Shown here one piece after another: positions 15,906 to 24,172 of a stretch of 64,000 nucleotides of DNA; positions within the stretch are counted from its first letter, which is position 1; the number at the start of each line of letters is the position of its first letter. The notes beneath the pieces were generated by a model, which saw only the letters and a program-made list of their open reading frames with translations, did no database searches and was not told where the DNA came from. The translations under genes were made by a program, and so were the position numbers. The stretch lies in assembly GCF_036826855.1 (NCBI RefSeq), contig NZ_CP104578.1:1798001-1862000 (forward strand), read 5' to 3'. The stretch comes from Streptomyces sp. SJL17-4 (GTDB lineage: Bacteria; Actinomycetota; Actinomycetes; Streptomycetales; Streptomycetaceae).

Positions 15906-16090
15906 GGAACTCCTCGTTCGTGTCGTGCGGGTGCGACCCTGCCGCCGGGTTGGCCGCCGGATCGGGCGCGTGCCCGCGGAGGACCGCGCGGTCCGCGCGA
16001 TCTGCGCCGCCCACCATAGAACCGCAGGCGGCGCCCCCGGAAGCGCAGCCGGGTCCGGTCGGAAGGGTCACACCCGCTTGACCGGACGGG

Positions 16091-16558
16091 TCAGAACGGC
16101 TTCGTCGGCAGGTACTTGCCGTCGAGCGTGATGACGGCGCGCTCTCCGCCCTCGGGGTCGGCCACCTTCTTCACGTCGAGCGTGAAGTTGATCGCGGAGA
16201 TGATGCCGTCGCCGAACTCCTCGTGGACGAGGGCCTTCAGGGTGGTCCCGTAGACCTGGAGCATCTCGTGGAAGCGGTAGATGGTCGGGTCGGTCGGGAT
16301 GCCGTCGAGGGACCCCCGGGTGGGGATCGTCATCAGCAGGCGCACCGCGTCCTCGTCCAGGCCGAGGAGTTCGGCGACGGCCCGCGCGGAGGCCTCGGGC
16401 AGGGCGTGCTGGCCGAGGACGGCGGCGGTGGTGAAGGCGACGGAGAGACCGGCGGCGTCGGCGATCCGCTGCCAGCTCAGGTCCTTGCGGGTCTTGGCGT
16501 CGACGGCGGCGACGGCGAGCTCACGACGGGCGGTGGGGTCGAACTGGGCGTGCACCAT
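16091..16558 (-). CDS. cynS: Cyanase (cyanate hydratase)
   Basis: 155 residues, the standard length. It converts cyanate and bicarbonate to carbamate, then ammonia and carbon dioxide. All three catalytic residues are visible: R95, E98 and S121, in the block [11 protein letters not shown] followed by [14 protein letters not shown]. The N-terminal helix-turn-helix-like domain (about 20-80) is as in E. coli CynS. ATG 16558 has AAAGGA upstream. It lies 43 bp downstream of the carbonic anhydrase gene on the same strand, an arrangement like the cynTS operon, so bicarbonate lost by the reaction can be resupplied. Confidence 0.95.
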   Translation of the reverse strand: MVHAQFDPTARRELAVAAVDAKTRKDLSWQRIADAAGLSVAFTTAAVLGQHALPEASARAVAELLGLDEDAVRLLMTIPTRGSLDGIPTDPTIYRFHEMLQVYGTTLKALVHEEFGDGIISAINFTLDVKKVADPEGGERAVITLDGKYLPTKPF

Positions 16559-16601
16559 GAGAGGTACGTCCTTTCGGTGGGGATGTGCGGGAAGGGGTGG
16601 A

Positions 16602-17195
16602 TCAGGCGGCGTGGGCGAGGGCCCCGGGCAGCTCTTCGACGGTGCCGTCGGCGATGTCGAAGACCCAGCCGTGGAGCCGTACGTCTCCGTTCGCCAGGGC
16701 GCGGGCCACCGAGGGGTGGGTGGCGAGGTTCGCCAGCTGCGCGGCGACGTTCTCCCGGACGAGGGCGGCCACGTCCCCCGCCCGTCCGGCGGCCGCGGTA
16801 CGGGCCAGGGAGGCGTCGGCGTGCCGCAGCCAGGCGGCGACGGCGGGCGCGCCGCTCAGGTCGCGGCCCTCGGCGAGTGCGGTCATGGCGCCGCAGGCGG
16901 AGTGCCCGCAGACGATGACGTCCCGCACGCCGAGGACGGTGACGGCGTACTCGACACCGGCGGCGACGCCGTCGGTGCCCGGGGTGTGGGCGGGGACGAG
17001 GTTTCCGGCGGTGCGGACGACGAAGAGTTCGCCGGGGTCGGTCTGGGTGATGAGTTCGGGTACGACGCGGGCGTCCGAGCAGCCGATGAACAGCGTGCCG
17101 GGGCGGTGGACGGTGGCCAGGCGGGCGAAGAGCCCTGCCTTGGCGGGGAAGATCTCCCGCTGGAAGCGGGCGATTCCCTCGGCGAGATGAGGCAT
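16602..17195 (-). CDS. cynT: Beta-class carbonic anhydrase (CynT-like)
   Basis: 197 residues. Zinc ligands of the beta class are visible: C39 with D41-R43 (CSDAR), then H98 and C101 in CGHSACGAM. The enzyme hydrates carbon dioxide to bicarbonate, the co-substrate of cyanase encoded downstream. ATG 17195 was preferred over the GTG at 17210 because GGGTGAGG lies just upstream. It is the first gene of the cyn operon and is divergent from a LysR regulator with a palindrome in between. Confidence 0.92.
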   Translation of the reverse strand: MPHLAEGIARFQREIFPAKAGLFARLATVHRPGTLFIGCSDARVVPELITQTDPGELFVVRTAGNLVPAHTPGTDGVAAGVEYAVTVLGVRDVIVCGHSACGAMTALAEGRDLSGAPAVAAWLRHADASLARTAAAGRAGDVAALVRENVAAQLANLATHPSVARALANGDVRLHGWVFDIADGTVEELPGALAHAA

Positions 17196-17256
17196 GCCCT
17201 CACCCTGCACGACCAGGACCTATAGCGTCCAAGACGTCCTGTCGATGTCTGCTATA

Positions 17257-17274
17257 GCTGTCATCTATGACAGC
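17257..17274. promoter_or_regulatory. 18-bp inverted repeat in the cyn divergent promoter
   Basis: GCTGTCATCTATGACAGC, near-perfect symmetry around a 4-nt centre, 16 bp before the LysR start. A nearby CTATAG also repeats (about 17220 and 17252). Plausible LysR binding site. Confidence 0.5.
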
Positions 17275-17289
17275 GGTTAGAGTCGAGGC

Positions 17290-18207
17290 ATGCAGCCGGA
17301 ACTCCGCCATCTCCGCTATCTGCTCGCCGTCGCCGAGCACGCCAACTTCACCCGGGCCGCCGAAGAGCTCCGGATCGCCCAGCCCACGCTCTCCCAGCAG
17401 ATCAAGCAGCTGGAGAAGGCGCTCGGGGTGCTGCTCCTGGACCGCTCCGGCCGCTCGGTGCGCCTCACCGACGCCGGGGAGGCGTACGCGGGTTACGCGC
17501 GGCGCGCGCTCCAGGACCTGGCGGCGGGCGAGCGCGCGGTGCTCGACGTGCACGATCTCTCGCGCGGGCGGCTCCGCCTCGCCGCGACCCCGACGTTCAC
17601 GTACCTCACCGGCCCGCTGGTCGCCGCCTTCCACGCCCGGCACCCCGGAATCACCGTGGAGGTACGGGAGTTGCCCCAGGACCGCATCGAGGCCGAGCTC
17701 CTCGCCGACCGCCTCGACCTCGGTATCGCCTTCCGCGGCGACCATCTGCCGGGCATCGAGGACACCGCGCTGTACACCGAGACCCTGGGGCTCGTCGTCG
17801 GCCCCGGCCATCCCTTCGCCGGCCGCACCGAGCCCGTACCGGCCGAGGAGCTGAACCACCATCACCTCGCCCTGCTCAGCCAGGACTTCGCCACCCGTCG
17901 GCACATCGACGCGTACGTCTCCGAGCACGGTCTCCGGCCACGGATCGCGGTGGAGGCGAACGCCGTCGGCGCGCTGACCGAGATCGTCCGGCGGACCGCG
18001 CTCGCCACCGTCCTGCCCGACGCCGTCACCCGGGACCATCCGCAGCTGACTCCCGTCCCGCTCTCCCCGGCCCTGCCGACCCGCCGCGTCATCCTTCTCC
18101 GCCGGGCGGCCGGGTACCGGAGCGCGGCCACGCGCGCGTTCACGGACCTTGTCGTCCACGGACGCGAGGAGGACCCGGCCGGCGAGGAGGGTCAACCGAT
18201 CGGATGA
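17290..18207 (+). CDS. cynR: LysR-family regulator (CynR-like)
   Basis: 305 residues, standard LysR length. The winged helix-turn-helix is at about 1-62 (FTRAAEELRIAQPTLSQQI, a typical recognition region), followed by the substrate-binding domain at about 90-295. It opens MQPELRHLRYLLAVAEHANF, as in CynR/CbbR-type members. Divergent transcription from the carbonic anhydrase/cyanase pair strongly suggests it activates that operon in response to cyanate. The gene symbol is therefore by context. Confidence 0.8.
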   Translation: MQPELRHLRYLLAVAEHANFTRAAEELRIAQPTLSQQIKQLEKALGVLLLDRSGRSVRLTDAGEAYAGYARRALQDLAAGERAVLDVHDLSRGRLRLAATPTFTYLTGPLVAAFHARHPGITVEVRELPQDRIEAELLADRLDLGIAFRGDHLPGIEDTALYTETLGLVVGPGHPFAGRTEPVPAEELNHHHLALLSQDFATRRHIDAYVSEHGLRPRIAVEANAVGALTEIVRRTALATVLPDAVTRDHPQLTPVPLSPALPTRRVILLRRAAGYRSAATRAFTDLVVHGREEDPAGEEGQPIG

Positions 18208-18349
18208 CCCCGGGGTCCACCGTTGCGGGCGCCGGAGGCAGCCGGGGCGACGACCGACGGCGGAGGGGGACGGCCCCAGGATGGAGGGGAAGCGGGCCAC
18301 GGAGCACCGACGGCCCCCGCAGTCCACCGAGTTCACTGGAGCAGATCCC

Positions 18350-18922
18350 ATGAAGCACGTGAAGAAGACCTCGCGCACCCGTGTCGTCACCGGTGGTGCG
18401 ATCGTCGCCGCGCTCGCCCTCGGTGGCTTCGGTGCCTACTCGGCCAGTGCGACCGGTGAGAACACGGCGGCCGCTCCCGCCGCCGCGGTCGCCACGGCGG
18501 ACGCCAAGAACAAGAACACCACGCAGTCGACCCACCTGACGATCGAGGCCGCCACCAAGGCCGCGCAGGCGACCCTCGACGCCGCCGAGAAGGAGAACCA
18601 GCGCGTCTCCGTCGCCGTCGTCGACCGCAACGGCAACATCATCGTCACCCTGCACGGCGACGGCGCCGGCCCGCAGTCCTACGAGTCGGCCGAGAAGAAG
18701 GCGTACACCGCCGTGTCCTGGAACGCCCCGACCTCGGAGCTGGTCAAGCGCCTCGCGAACGCCCCGACCCTGAAGGACATCCCCGGCACCCTCTTCCTCG
18801 GCGGCGGCGCCCCGGTGACCGCCAAGGGCGCGCCCATCGCGGGCATCGGTGTCGCGGGCGCCCCCTCGGGCGACCTCGACGAGAAGTTCGCCCAGGCCGG
18901 CGTCGCCGCGCTCGGCAAGTAG
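18350..18922 (+). CDS. Secreted HbpS-like/GlcG (DUF336) protein
   Basis: 190 residues. A signal peptide is visible (basic MKHVKKTSRTR, hydrophobic GGAIVAALALGG, then SASA), followed by a 25-residue alanine-rich linker. The mature domain (about 60-190) has the Haem_degrading/GlcG fold markers: TLDAAEKENQRVSVAVVDRNG and the VTAKGAPIAGIGVAGAPSG end, listed in part as VSVAVVDRNG and GIGVAGAPSG. HbpS of Streptomyces reticuli binds haem and works with the SenS/SenR two-component system, but no such genes are adjacent. ATG 18350 has GGAG upstream. About 140 bp after the LysR gene. Confidence 0.8.
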   Translation: MKHVKKTSRTRVVTGGAIVAALALGGFGAYSASATGENTAAAPAAAVATADAKNKNTTQSTHLTIEAATKAAQATLDAAEKENQRVSVAVVDRNGNIIVTLHGDGAGPQSYESAEKKAYTAVSWNAPTSELVKRLANAPTLKDIPGTLFLGGGAPVTAKGAPIAGIGVAGAPSGDLDEKFAQAGVAALGK

Positions 18923-18964
18923 CACGAAGCGGTCCGGACCCGCGCCCGCACGAGGAAGGCCACC

Positions 18965-19621
18965 ATGAACGCACTCGACGACACCCTCCTGGCGGCCGCC
19001 GCGCACGGGGACACCGTCGCCGTCGGTGCGGCCCTCGCCGCGGGCGCCCGGGTCGAGGCCCGGGACCGGCGCCGCCGCACCCCGCTGCTGCACGCGGCCC
19101 GTGGCGACCATGTCGCCGCCGCGCGCGTCCTGCTCGCCGCGGGCGCGGACCCGAACGCCCAGGACGACCGGTGCGACAGTCCCTGGCTGGTCACCGGCGT
19201 CACGGGCGGCGTCGCCATGATGCGGAGCCTGCTCCCCGCGGGCCCGGACCTGAAGCTCACCGACCGCTACGGCGGTACGGCCCTGATCCCGGCGGCCGAG
19301 CGGGGCCACGTGGCCTACGTCCGCGCCGTCCTCGCGGAGACGGCCATCGAGGTCGACCACGTCAACCGGCTGGGCTGGACGGCCCTCCTGGAGGCCGTGA
19401 TCCTCGGTACGGGCGGCCGCGCCCACCAGGACGTCGTCGCCCTGCTCCTGGCGGCGGGCGCCGACCCCGAGCTCCCGGACCCATACGGCGAAACGGCCCT
19501 CCACCACGCGGTCCGTCACGGCCTCACGGAGATCGCCGCCCTCCTCGGCCGGCGCTCGGGGAGCGGCAGGGCGAGGTTCTCCGGGGGCGGCACCGTCACG
19601 GCTGGACGAGCCCCCGGCTGA
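18965..19621 (+). CDS. Ankyrin-repeat protein
   Basis: 218 residues with about five or six ankyrin repeats (about 5-195); recognisable repeat cores are RTPLLHAARGDHVAAARVLL, AGADPNAQD, GTALIPAAERGH and GETALHHAVRHGL. The fold mediates protein-protein contacts; the partner is unknown. ATG 18965 has GAGGAAGG upstream. It follows the HbpS-like gene by 42 bp, and in other Streptomyces ankyrin proteins often sit beside catalase or haem genes, so a shared role in redox response is possible. Its 3' end overlaps the convergent acyl-CoA dehydrogenase gene by 26 bp. Confidence 0.8.
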   Translation: MNALDDTLLAAAAHGDTVAVGAALAAGARVEARDRRRRTPLLHAARGDHVAAARVLLAAGADPNAQDDRCDSPWLVTGVTGGVAMMRSLLPAGPDLKLTDRYGGTALIPAAERGHVAYVRAVLAETAIEVDHVNRLGWTALLEAVILGTGGRAHQDVVALLLAAGADPELPDPYGETALHHAVRHGLTEIAALLGRRSGSGRARFSGGGTVTAGRAPG

Positions 19622-20744
19622 TCACGAGGCGCTGGATCTGGTTGGTGCCCTCGAAGATCTGGGTGATCTTGGCTTCGCGCATGTAGCGCTCGACCGGGAA
19701 GTCGCGCGTGTAGCCGTAGCCGCCGAGGACCTGGACCGCGTCCGTCGTGACCTTCATGGCCGTGTCGGTGGCGATGAGCTTGGCAGCGCTGGCCTGACGG
19801 CTGAAGGGACGGCCGAGGTCACGGCGGCGGGCCGCGTCCAGGTAGGTGGCGCGGGCCGCGTCGACGGCGGCGGCCATGTCGGCGAGGAGGAAGCCGAGAC
19901 CCTGGTGGTCGATGATCCGGCGGCCGAAGGTCGTGCGCTCGTTGGCGTACGCCACGGCGGCGTCGAGGGCGGCCTGGGCGAGGCCCGTGGCGCAGGCGGC
20001 GATGCCGAGGCGGCCGCTGTCGAGGGCGCTGAAGGCGATCTGGAGGCCCTGGCCCTCGTCCCCGACGAGCCGGTCGGCGTCGAGGAGCGCGCCGTCCCAG
20101 TAGGCGGAGGTGGTCGGGACGGCCTGGAGGCCCATCTTGCGCTCGGGGGCGCCGAAGCTCAGGCCCTCGGTGGCGCCGGGGGCGAGGAAGCAGGAGATGC
20201 CGTGGCTGCCGGGGGCGGTCCGGGCGAAGAGCGCGTAGAAGTCTGCCCTGCCGCCGTGGGTGATCCACGCCTTGGTGCCGGTGATCCGGTACCCGCTGCC
20301 GTCGTCCTGCCGCTCGGCCTTGCAGGCGAGGGCGGCCGCGTCGGAGCCGGCCTGCGGCTCGGAGAGGCTGTAGCCGCCGATGGTGCGGCCCTCCAGCATC
20401 TCGGGCAGCCACCGCTCCTTCTGCTCGGTGGTGCCGAAGGTGTGGAGCGGGTGGCAGGCGAGGGTGTGGACGCTGGTGGCGACGGCGACGGCCGCCCAGC
20501 GCGCGGCGAGCTCCTCGAGAACCTGCAGGTAGACCTCGTACGGCTGGCCTCCGCCGCCGTACTCCTCCGGGTACGGCAGACCGAGCAGCCCGGCCTCGCC
20601 GAGGGTGGCGAACAGCCCTTCGGGATACCTCTCGGCGGCCTCGTACTCGTCCACCCGCGGAGAGAGCTCCTTGTCGGCGATCTCCCGGGTGAGGGCGATG
20701 AGGTCCGCTGCCTCGGGGGTGGGAAGCAGGCGGTCGACATCCAT
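19596..20744 (-). CDS. Acyl-CoA dehydrogenase (second copy, own regulator)
   Basis: 382 residues. Family signatures are YSLSEPQAGSDAAA near residue 125, KAWITHGG near 155, the TTFGRRI region and the C-terminal IFEGTNQIQRLVI with likely catalytic E365. It lacks adjacent etf genes, so would use the electron-transfer flavoprotein encoded at 11.9-13.7 kb. ATG 20744 has TGGAG upstream. Divergent from a TetR regulator, with a perfect GGTACTGCAGTACC palindrome in between. Substrate unknown. Confidence 0.9.
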   Translation of the reverse strand: MDVDRLLPTPEAADLIALTREIADKELSPRVDEYEAAERYPEGLFATLGEAGLLGLPYPEEYGGGGQPYEVYLQVLEELAARWAAVAVATSVHTLACHPLHTFGTTEQKERWLPEMLEGRTIGGYSLSEPQAGSDAAALACKAERQDDGSGYRITGTKAWITHGGRADFYALFARTAPGSHGISCFLAPGATEGLSFGAPERKMGLQAVPTTSAYWDGALLDADRLVGDEGQGLQIAFSALDSGRLGIAACATGLAQAALDAAVAYANERTTFGRRIIDHQGLGFLLADMAAAVDAARATYLDAARRRDLGRPFSRQASAAKLIATDTAMKVTTDAVQVLGGYGYTRDFPVERYMREAKITQIFEGTNQIQRLVISRGLVQP

Positions 20745-20780
20745 GGCGACTCCAGCGGCGCGCAAAGTGGTACTGGGGAA

Positions 20781-20794
20781 GGTACTGCAGTACC
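20781..20794. promoter_or_regulatory. Perfect palindrome GGTACTGCAGTACC
   Basis: 14-bp perfect palindrome in the 116-bp divergent promoter between the acyl-CoA dehydrogenase and TetR genes; a half site TGGTACT lies at 20768. Very likely the TetR operator. Confidence 0.7.
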
Positions 20795-20860
20795 GCTTAG
20801 AGTAGCGCAGAAGGGTGTCCCCGTAACCCCCCGGGAACGTCGGCCTGGAATACTGGCGGG

Positions 20861-21466
20861 GTGATCGAGACCCCCGCCGCCGATGCCCCGAAGCTGACGG
20901 GCCGCGGAGCGGCGCGCCGTTCCGCCCTCTTCGAGGAGCTGGTCGCCCTCCTCGTCGGCGAGGGTTTCGCCCGGCTGACGCTCGACGACCTCGCCGCACG
21001 GCTGCGGTGCTCGAAGCGGACCCTGTACGGCCTGGCCGGCAGCAAGGAGCAGCTGGTCCGGGCGGCGGTCGTGCACTTCTTCCGGCGCGCCACGGCACGG
21101 GTGGAGGCGGTCCTGGCCGCCGCGACCGATCCCGCCGAGCGGCTGGCCGCCTATCTGCGGGCGGTGTCGGCCGAGCTGGCGCCGGTCTCGCCGCAGTTCT
21201 TCGACGACGTGGCGGCGTTCGAGCCCGCGGCCGAGGTGTACGAGCGCAACACGCGCGCGGCGGCCGGCCGGGTCCAGCAGCTCATCGAGGAGGGGGTCAG
21301 GGCCGGTGTCTTCCGCGAGGTGCACGTGACGTTCGCGGCCGACGTCATCTCCTCGGTGATGGTCCGCATCCAGCGCCGCCAGGTCGCCGCGGCGACCGGT
21401 CTCGCCGACGCCGAGGCGTACGACCAGCTGGCCGAGCTGCTCCTCAGCGGCCTCCGCAAGGCCTGA
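20861..21466 (+). CDS. TetR-family regulator divergent from the second acyl-CoA dehydrogenase
   Basis: 201 residues. Helix-turn-helix at about 38-62 (LTLDDLAARLRCSKRTLYGL); SKRTLYGLAGSKEQL is a typical TetR end of the DNA-binding domain. The remainder is an all-helical ligand domain with an AefR-like pattern (SPQFFDDVAAFEP). It is divergent from the acyl-CoA dehydrogenase gene and shares its operator-bearing promoter, so it should repress that gene and itself. GTG 20861 is preceded only by a weak GGCGGG; a leaderless transcript is possible. Confidence 0.8.
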   Translation: MIETPAADAPKLTGRGAARRSALFEELVALLVGEGFARLTLDDLAARLRCSKRTLYGLAGSKEQLVRAAVVHFFRRATARVEAVLAAATDPAERLAAYLRAVSAELAPVSPQFFDDVAAFEPAAEVYERNTRAAAGRVQQLIEEGVRAGVFREVHVTFAADVISSVMVRIQRRQVAAATGLADAEAYDQLAELLLSGLRKA

Positions 21467-21536
21467 GCTCCCACCGGGGCACGATCCTCGCGGGAGAGCA
21501 AGGCGCCCGCGTTCAGGTCCTGAAGCCCTCCCGCGC

Positions 21537-21557
21537 TTAATTCACCATGTGAGTTAA
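21537..21557. promoter_or_regulatory. Inverted repeat TTAATTCAC-N3-GTGAGTTAA upstream of the ROK gene
   Basis: Two 9-bp arms with a single mismatch, AT-rich against a GC-rich background, about 80 bp before the ROK start. Plausible operator, probably autoregulatory. Confidence 0.55.
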
Positions 21558-21637
21558 ACCTAAAGAGAAGGGTCTGGCGGGGCCCTGGCGGCGGTATGTT
21601 GCACTCACAACCACTTCACCTGGGGGCCCAAGTGACC

Positions 21638-22942
21638 ATGCGGAACGGCCGCACCGTGCGCGACCTCCGACGCGAGAACCGCACGGCCGTCCTTCAATGC
21701 CTCTACTTCGACGGGCCGTTGAGCCGCTTCTCGCTCGGACCGGCGACCGGTCTCAGCTCGGGCTCGATCAGCAACGTGGTCGCGGAGCTGGTCGCGGAGG
21801 GCCTCGTCGAGGAGGCGGGCAGCGTCGACTCGGCCGGTGGACGCCCCCGCACCCTGCTCCGGATCTCCCCCGGCAGCGGCTGCATGATCGGCGTCGACGT
21901 CGGCGAGACCCGGATCAGGATCGAGCTGTTCGACCTCACGCTCACCGAACTCGCGCGCACCGAACGCCCGTTGGCCATCGACGGCCCGAACCCCCACGAC
22001 CGGTACGAGGTCGGGGTCGTCGTGGAGCACGTCCGGGAGGGCGTCGCGGAGGTGCTGCGGACCGCGGACGTGCCCGCGGAGCGGCTGCTCGGCGTCGGCG
22101 TCGGCGTGCCCGGCATCGTGGCCCGTACCGCCGAGGACGGCGCGGTCGTGCACGGCCAGACCATCGGCTGGGACGCGGTCCCGCTGGAGCGGCTGCTGCG
22201 GGAGAGCGTGGAGCTTCCGGCCTCGGTGCCGTACTGGATCGACAACGGCGCCAAGACCCTCGGCCAGGCCGAGATGTGGTTCGGCGCGGGCCGGGGCGCG
22301 CACAGCGCCGTGGTGGTCCTCTTCGGCTCGGGCGTCGGCGCGTGCGTGGTCACCGACCCGATGGGGCCGGGCCGGGCGATCGAATGGGGTCATCTGACGG
22401 TACGGGTCCGGGGGCGCCGCTGCCGCTGCGGAGCCCAGGGCTGCCTGGAGGCGTACGCCGGTGCCGAAGCCCTCCTGGAGCGGTGGCGGGAGGCCGGCGG
22501 GGTGCCCCCGGCGGGCGCGGACGAGGAGACGGCGCTGACGGCGATGCTGGCGGCGGCGTACCCGGTGGAACCGGGGACGGAGCCCGACGCCACGGCGCTC
22601 GCCGTCCTGGCGGAGACCGCCGAGTACCTGGGCGCCGGATTCGCCGACCTCATCAACCTCTTCCAGCCCGAGCGCATCCTCGTCGGCGGCTGGGCCGGCC
22701 TCCAGCTCGGCACCCGCTTCCTGGAGACGGTCAAGGGGTACGCGAGCGAGTACGCCCTCACGTACCCGGCGGGCCGGGTCACCATCGACATGGGCAAGCT
22801 CGGCCCCGACGCGGTCACGGTCGGCGCGGCGATCCTGCCACTGGCGGACTTCTTCGGCCGGGGCGGGCGGCGGGCCGAGGCGGAGACGGCCGAGGAGCAG
22901 CCGGCCTGGGCGTCGACGGTACGGGAACGGGCGGCGCACTGA
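21638..22942 (+). CDS. ROK-family transcriptional regulator (XylR/NagC type)
   Basis: 434 residues. The N-terminal winged helix-turn-helix (about 1-70: SRFSLGPATGLSSGSISNVV) is joined to a ROK sugar-kinase-like domain (about 85-400). The ROK zinc motif is visible as CRCGAQGCLEAYAG, listed as C-x-CGAQGCLE, preceded by GHLTV. The nucleotide-binding start GVDVGETRIRI is present. Such proteins repress sugar-use genes and sense a sugar. No sugar-transport gene is adjacent, so its targets are elsewhere. ATG 21638 is chosen; a GTG two codons upstream is possible. A hairpin overlaps its stop codon. Confidence 0.85.
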   Translation: MRNGRTVRDLRRENRTAVLQCLYFDGPLSRFSLGPATGLSSGSISNVVAELVAEGLVEEAGSVDSAGGRPRTLLRISPGSGCMIGVDVGETRIRIELFDLTLTELARTERPLAIDGPNPHDRYEVGVVVEHVREGVAEVLRTADVPAERLLGVGVGVPGIVARTAEDGAVVHGQTIGWDAVPLERLLRESVELPASVPYWIDNGAKTLGQAEMWFGAGRGAHSAVVVLFGSGVGACVVTDPMGPGRAIEWGHLTVRVRGRRCRCGAQGCLEAYAGAEALLERWREAGGVPPAGADEETALTAMLAAAYPVEPGTEPDATALAVLAETAEYLGAGFADLINLFQPERILVGGWAGLQLGTRFLETVKGYASEYALTYPAGRVTIDMGKLGPDAVTVGAAILPLADFFGRGGRRAEAETAEEQPAWASTVRERAAH

Positions 22943-22957
22943 GCGTGCGCCGCCCGT
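22927..22957 (+). terminator. Hairpin over the ROK stop codon
   Basis: Perfect 13-bp stem (22927-22939 and 22945-22957) with a 5-nt loop containing the TGA stop. Confidence 0.75.
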
Positions 22958-22992
22958 CCGGGAGGTAGCCGGGGATCAGAGGTACCCGGGGA

Positions 22993-24129
22993 TCAGGCGA
23001 CGGACCCTATGCGTCCCGTCGGCTCGCGCGGGATGTCGTGGTGGATCGGGGTATGGGCGCCCGTGAGGGAGAGGCCGGTGCCGCCCCGGCGGTTGGCGAC
23101 GATCTCGGCGCCGATCGACAGGGCGGTCTCCTCGGGCGTACGGGCACCGAGGTCCAGGCCGATCGGGGAGCGCAGTCGGGCGAGTTCGAGTTCGGTGACG
23201 CCGACCTCCCGGAGGCGCTTGTTGCGGTCCTCGTGGGTCCGGCGGGAGCCCATCGCGCCGACGTAGGCGACGGGAAGTGTGAGCGCGGCCTGGAGCAGGG
23301 GCACGTCGAACTTGGCGTCGTGGGTCAGGACGCAGAGCACCGTACGGCCGTCCACCTCCGTGGACTCCAGGTAGCGGTGGGGCCATTCGACGACGATCTC
23401 GTCGGCCTCGGGGAAGCGGGCGGGCGTCGCGAAGACGGGCCGCGCGTCGCACACGGTGACGTGGTAGCCGAGGAACTTGCCGACCCGGACAAGGGCGGCC
23501 GCGAAGTCGATGGCACCGAAGACGATCATGCGGGGGGCGGGGACCGAGGACTCGACCAGGAGGGTCAGCGGCTGTCCGCAGCGGCTGCCGTCCTCGCCGA
23601 TCTCCACGGTGCCGGTGCGGCCCGCGTCGAGCATCGCGCGGGCCTCGCCCGCCGCCGTGCGGTCCAGCTCCGGGTGGCCGCCGAGCTTCCCCTCGTACGA
23701 GCCGTCGGGGCGGACCAGGAGCGCCCGGCCCATCAGGTCCTCGGGGCCGGAGACGATCCGGGCCAGGGCCGCCGCCTCCCCCGTGGCGGCGGCGGCCAGC
23801 GCGGCGGGGAAGACCCCGCCGCGGATCGGGGTGACGAGGATGTCGATGATGCCGCCGCAGGTCAGACCCACCGCGAAGGCGTCCTCGTCGCTGTAGCCGA
23901 AGCGCTCGACGACGGTCCTGCCGTCCTCAAGGGCCTGCTGGCACAGGTCGTAGACCGCGCCCTCCACACACCCGCCCGAGACCGAGCCGATCGCCGTGCC
24001 GTCGCTGTCGACGGCGAGCGCGGCGCCCGGCTGCCGGGGCGCGCTCCCGCCGACCGCCACGACCGTGGCGACGGCGAACTCGCGTCCCTGCTCGACCCAC
24101 CGGTGCAGCTCTTCGGCGATGTCCAGCAT
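22993..24129 (-). CDS. xdhC: XdhC/CoxI-family molybdoenzyme maturation protein
   Basis: 378 residues. XdhC proteins bind molybdenum cofactor, promote its sulfuration and insert it into xanthine dehydrogenase. The XdhC/CoxI N-terminal domain (about 10-75) contains GGSAPRQPG and GSVSGGCVEGAV, with C95 in LTCGG. A Rossmann domain (about 200-340) starts RMIVFGAIDFAAAL and includes VLTHDAKFD and YVGAMGSRRTHEDR. It is the last gene of a minus-strand purine cluster, 43 bp after the permease and downstream of the three hydroxylase subunits. ATG 24129 has GAGGAG upstream. Confidence 0.92.
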   Translation of the reverse strand: MLDIAEELHRWVEQGREFAVATVVAVGGSAPRQPGAALAVDSDGTAIGSVSGGCVEGAVYDLCQQALEDGRTVVERFGYSDEDAFAVGLTCGGIIDILVTPIRGGVFPAALAAAATGEAAALARIVSGPEDLMGRALLVRPDGSYEGKLGGHPELDRTAAGEARAMLDAGRTGTVEIGEDGSRCGQPLTLLVESSVPAPRMIVFGAIDFAAALVRVGKFLGYHVTVCDARPVFATPARFPEADEIVVEWPHRYLESTEVDGRTVLCVLTHDAKFDVPLLQAALTLPVAYVGAMGSRRTHEDRNKRLREVGVTELELARLRSPIGLDLGARTPEETALSIGAEIVANRRGGTGLSLTGAHTPIHHDIPREPTGRIGSVA

Positions 24130-24172
24130 CTCGAACTCCTCGATATGTGTGTGGAGGGCGACGGTACGGGCG

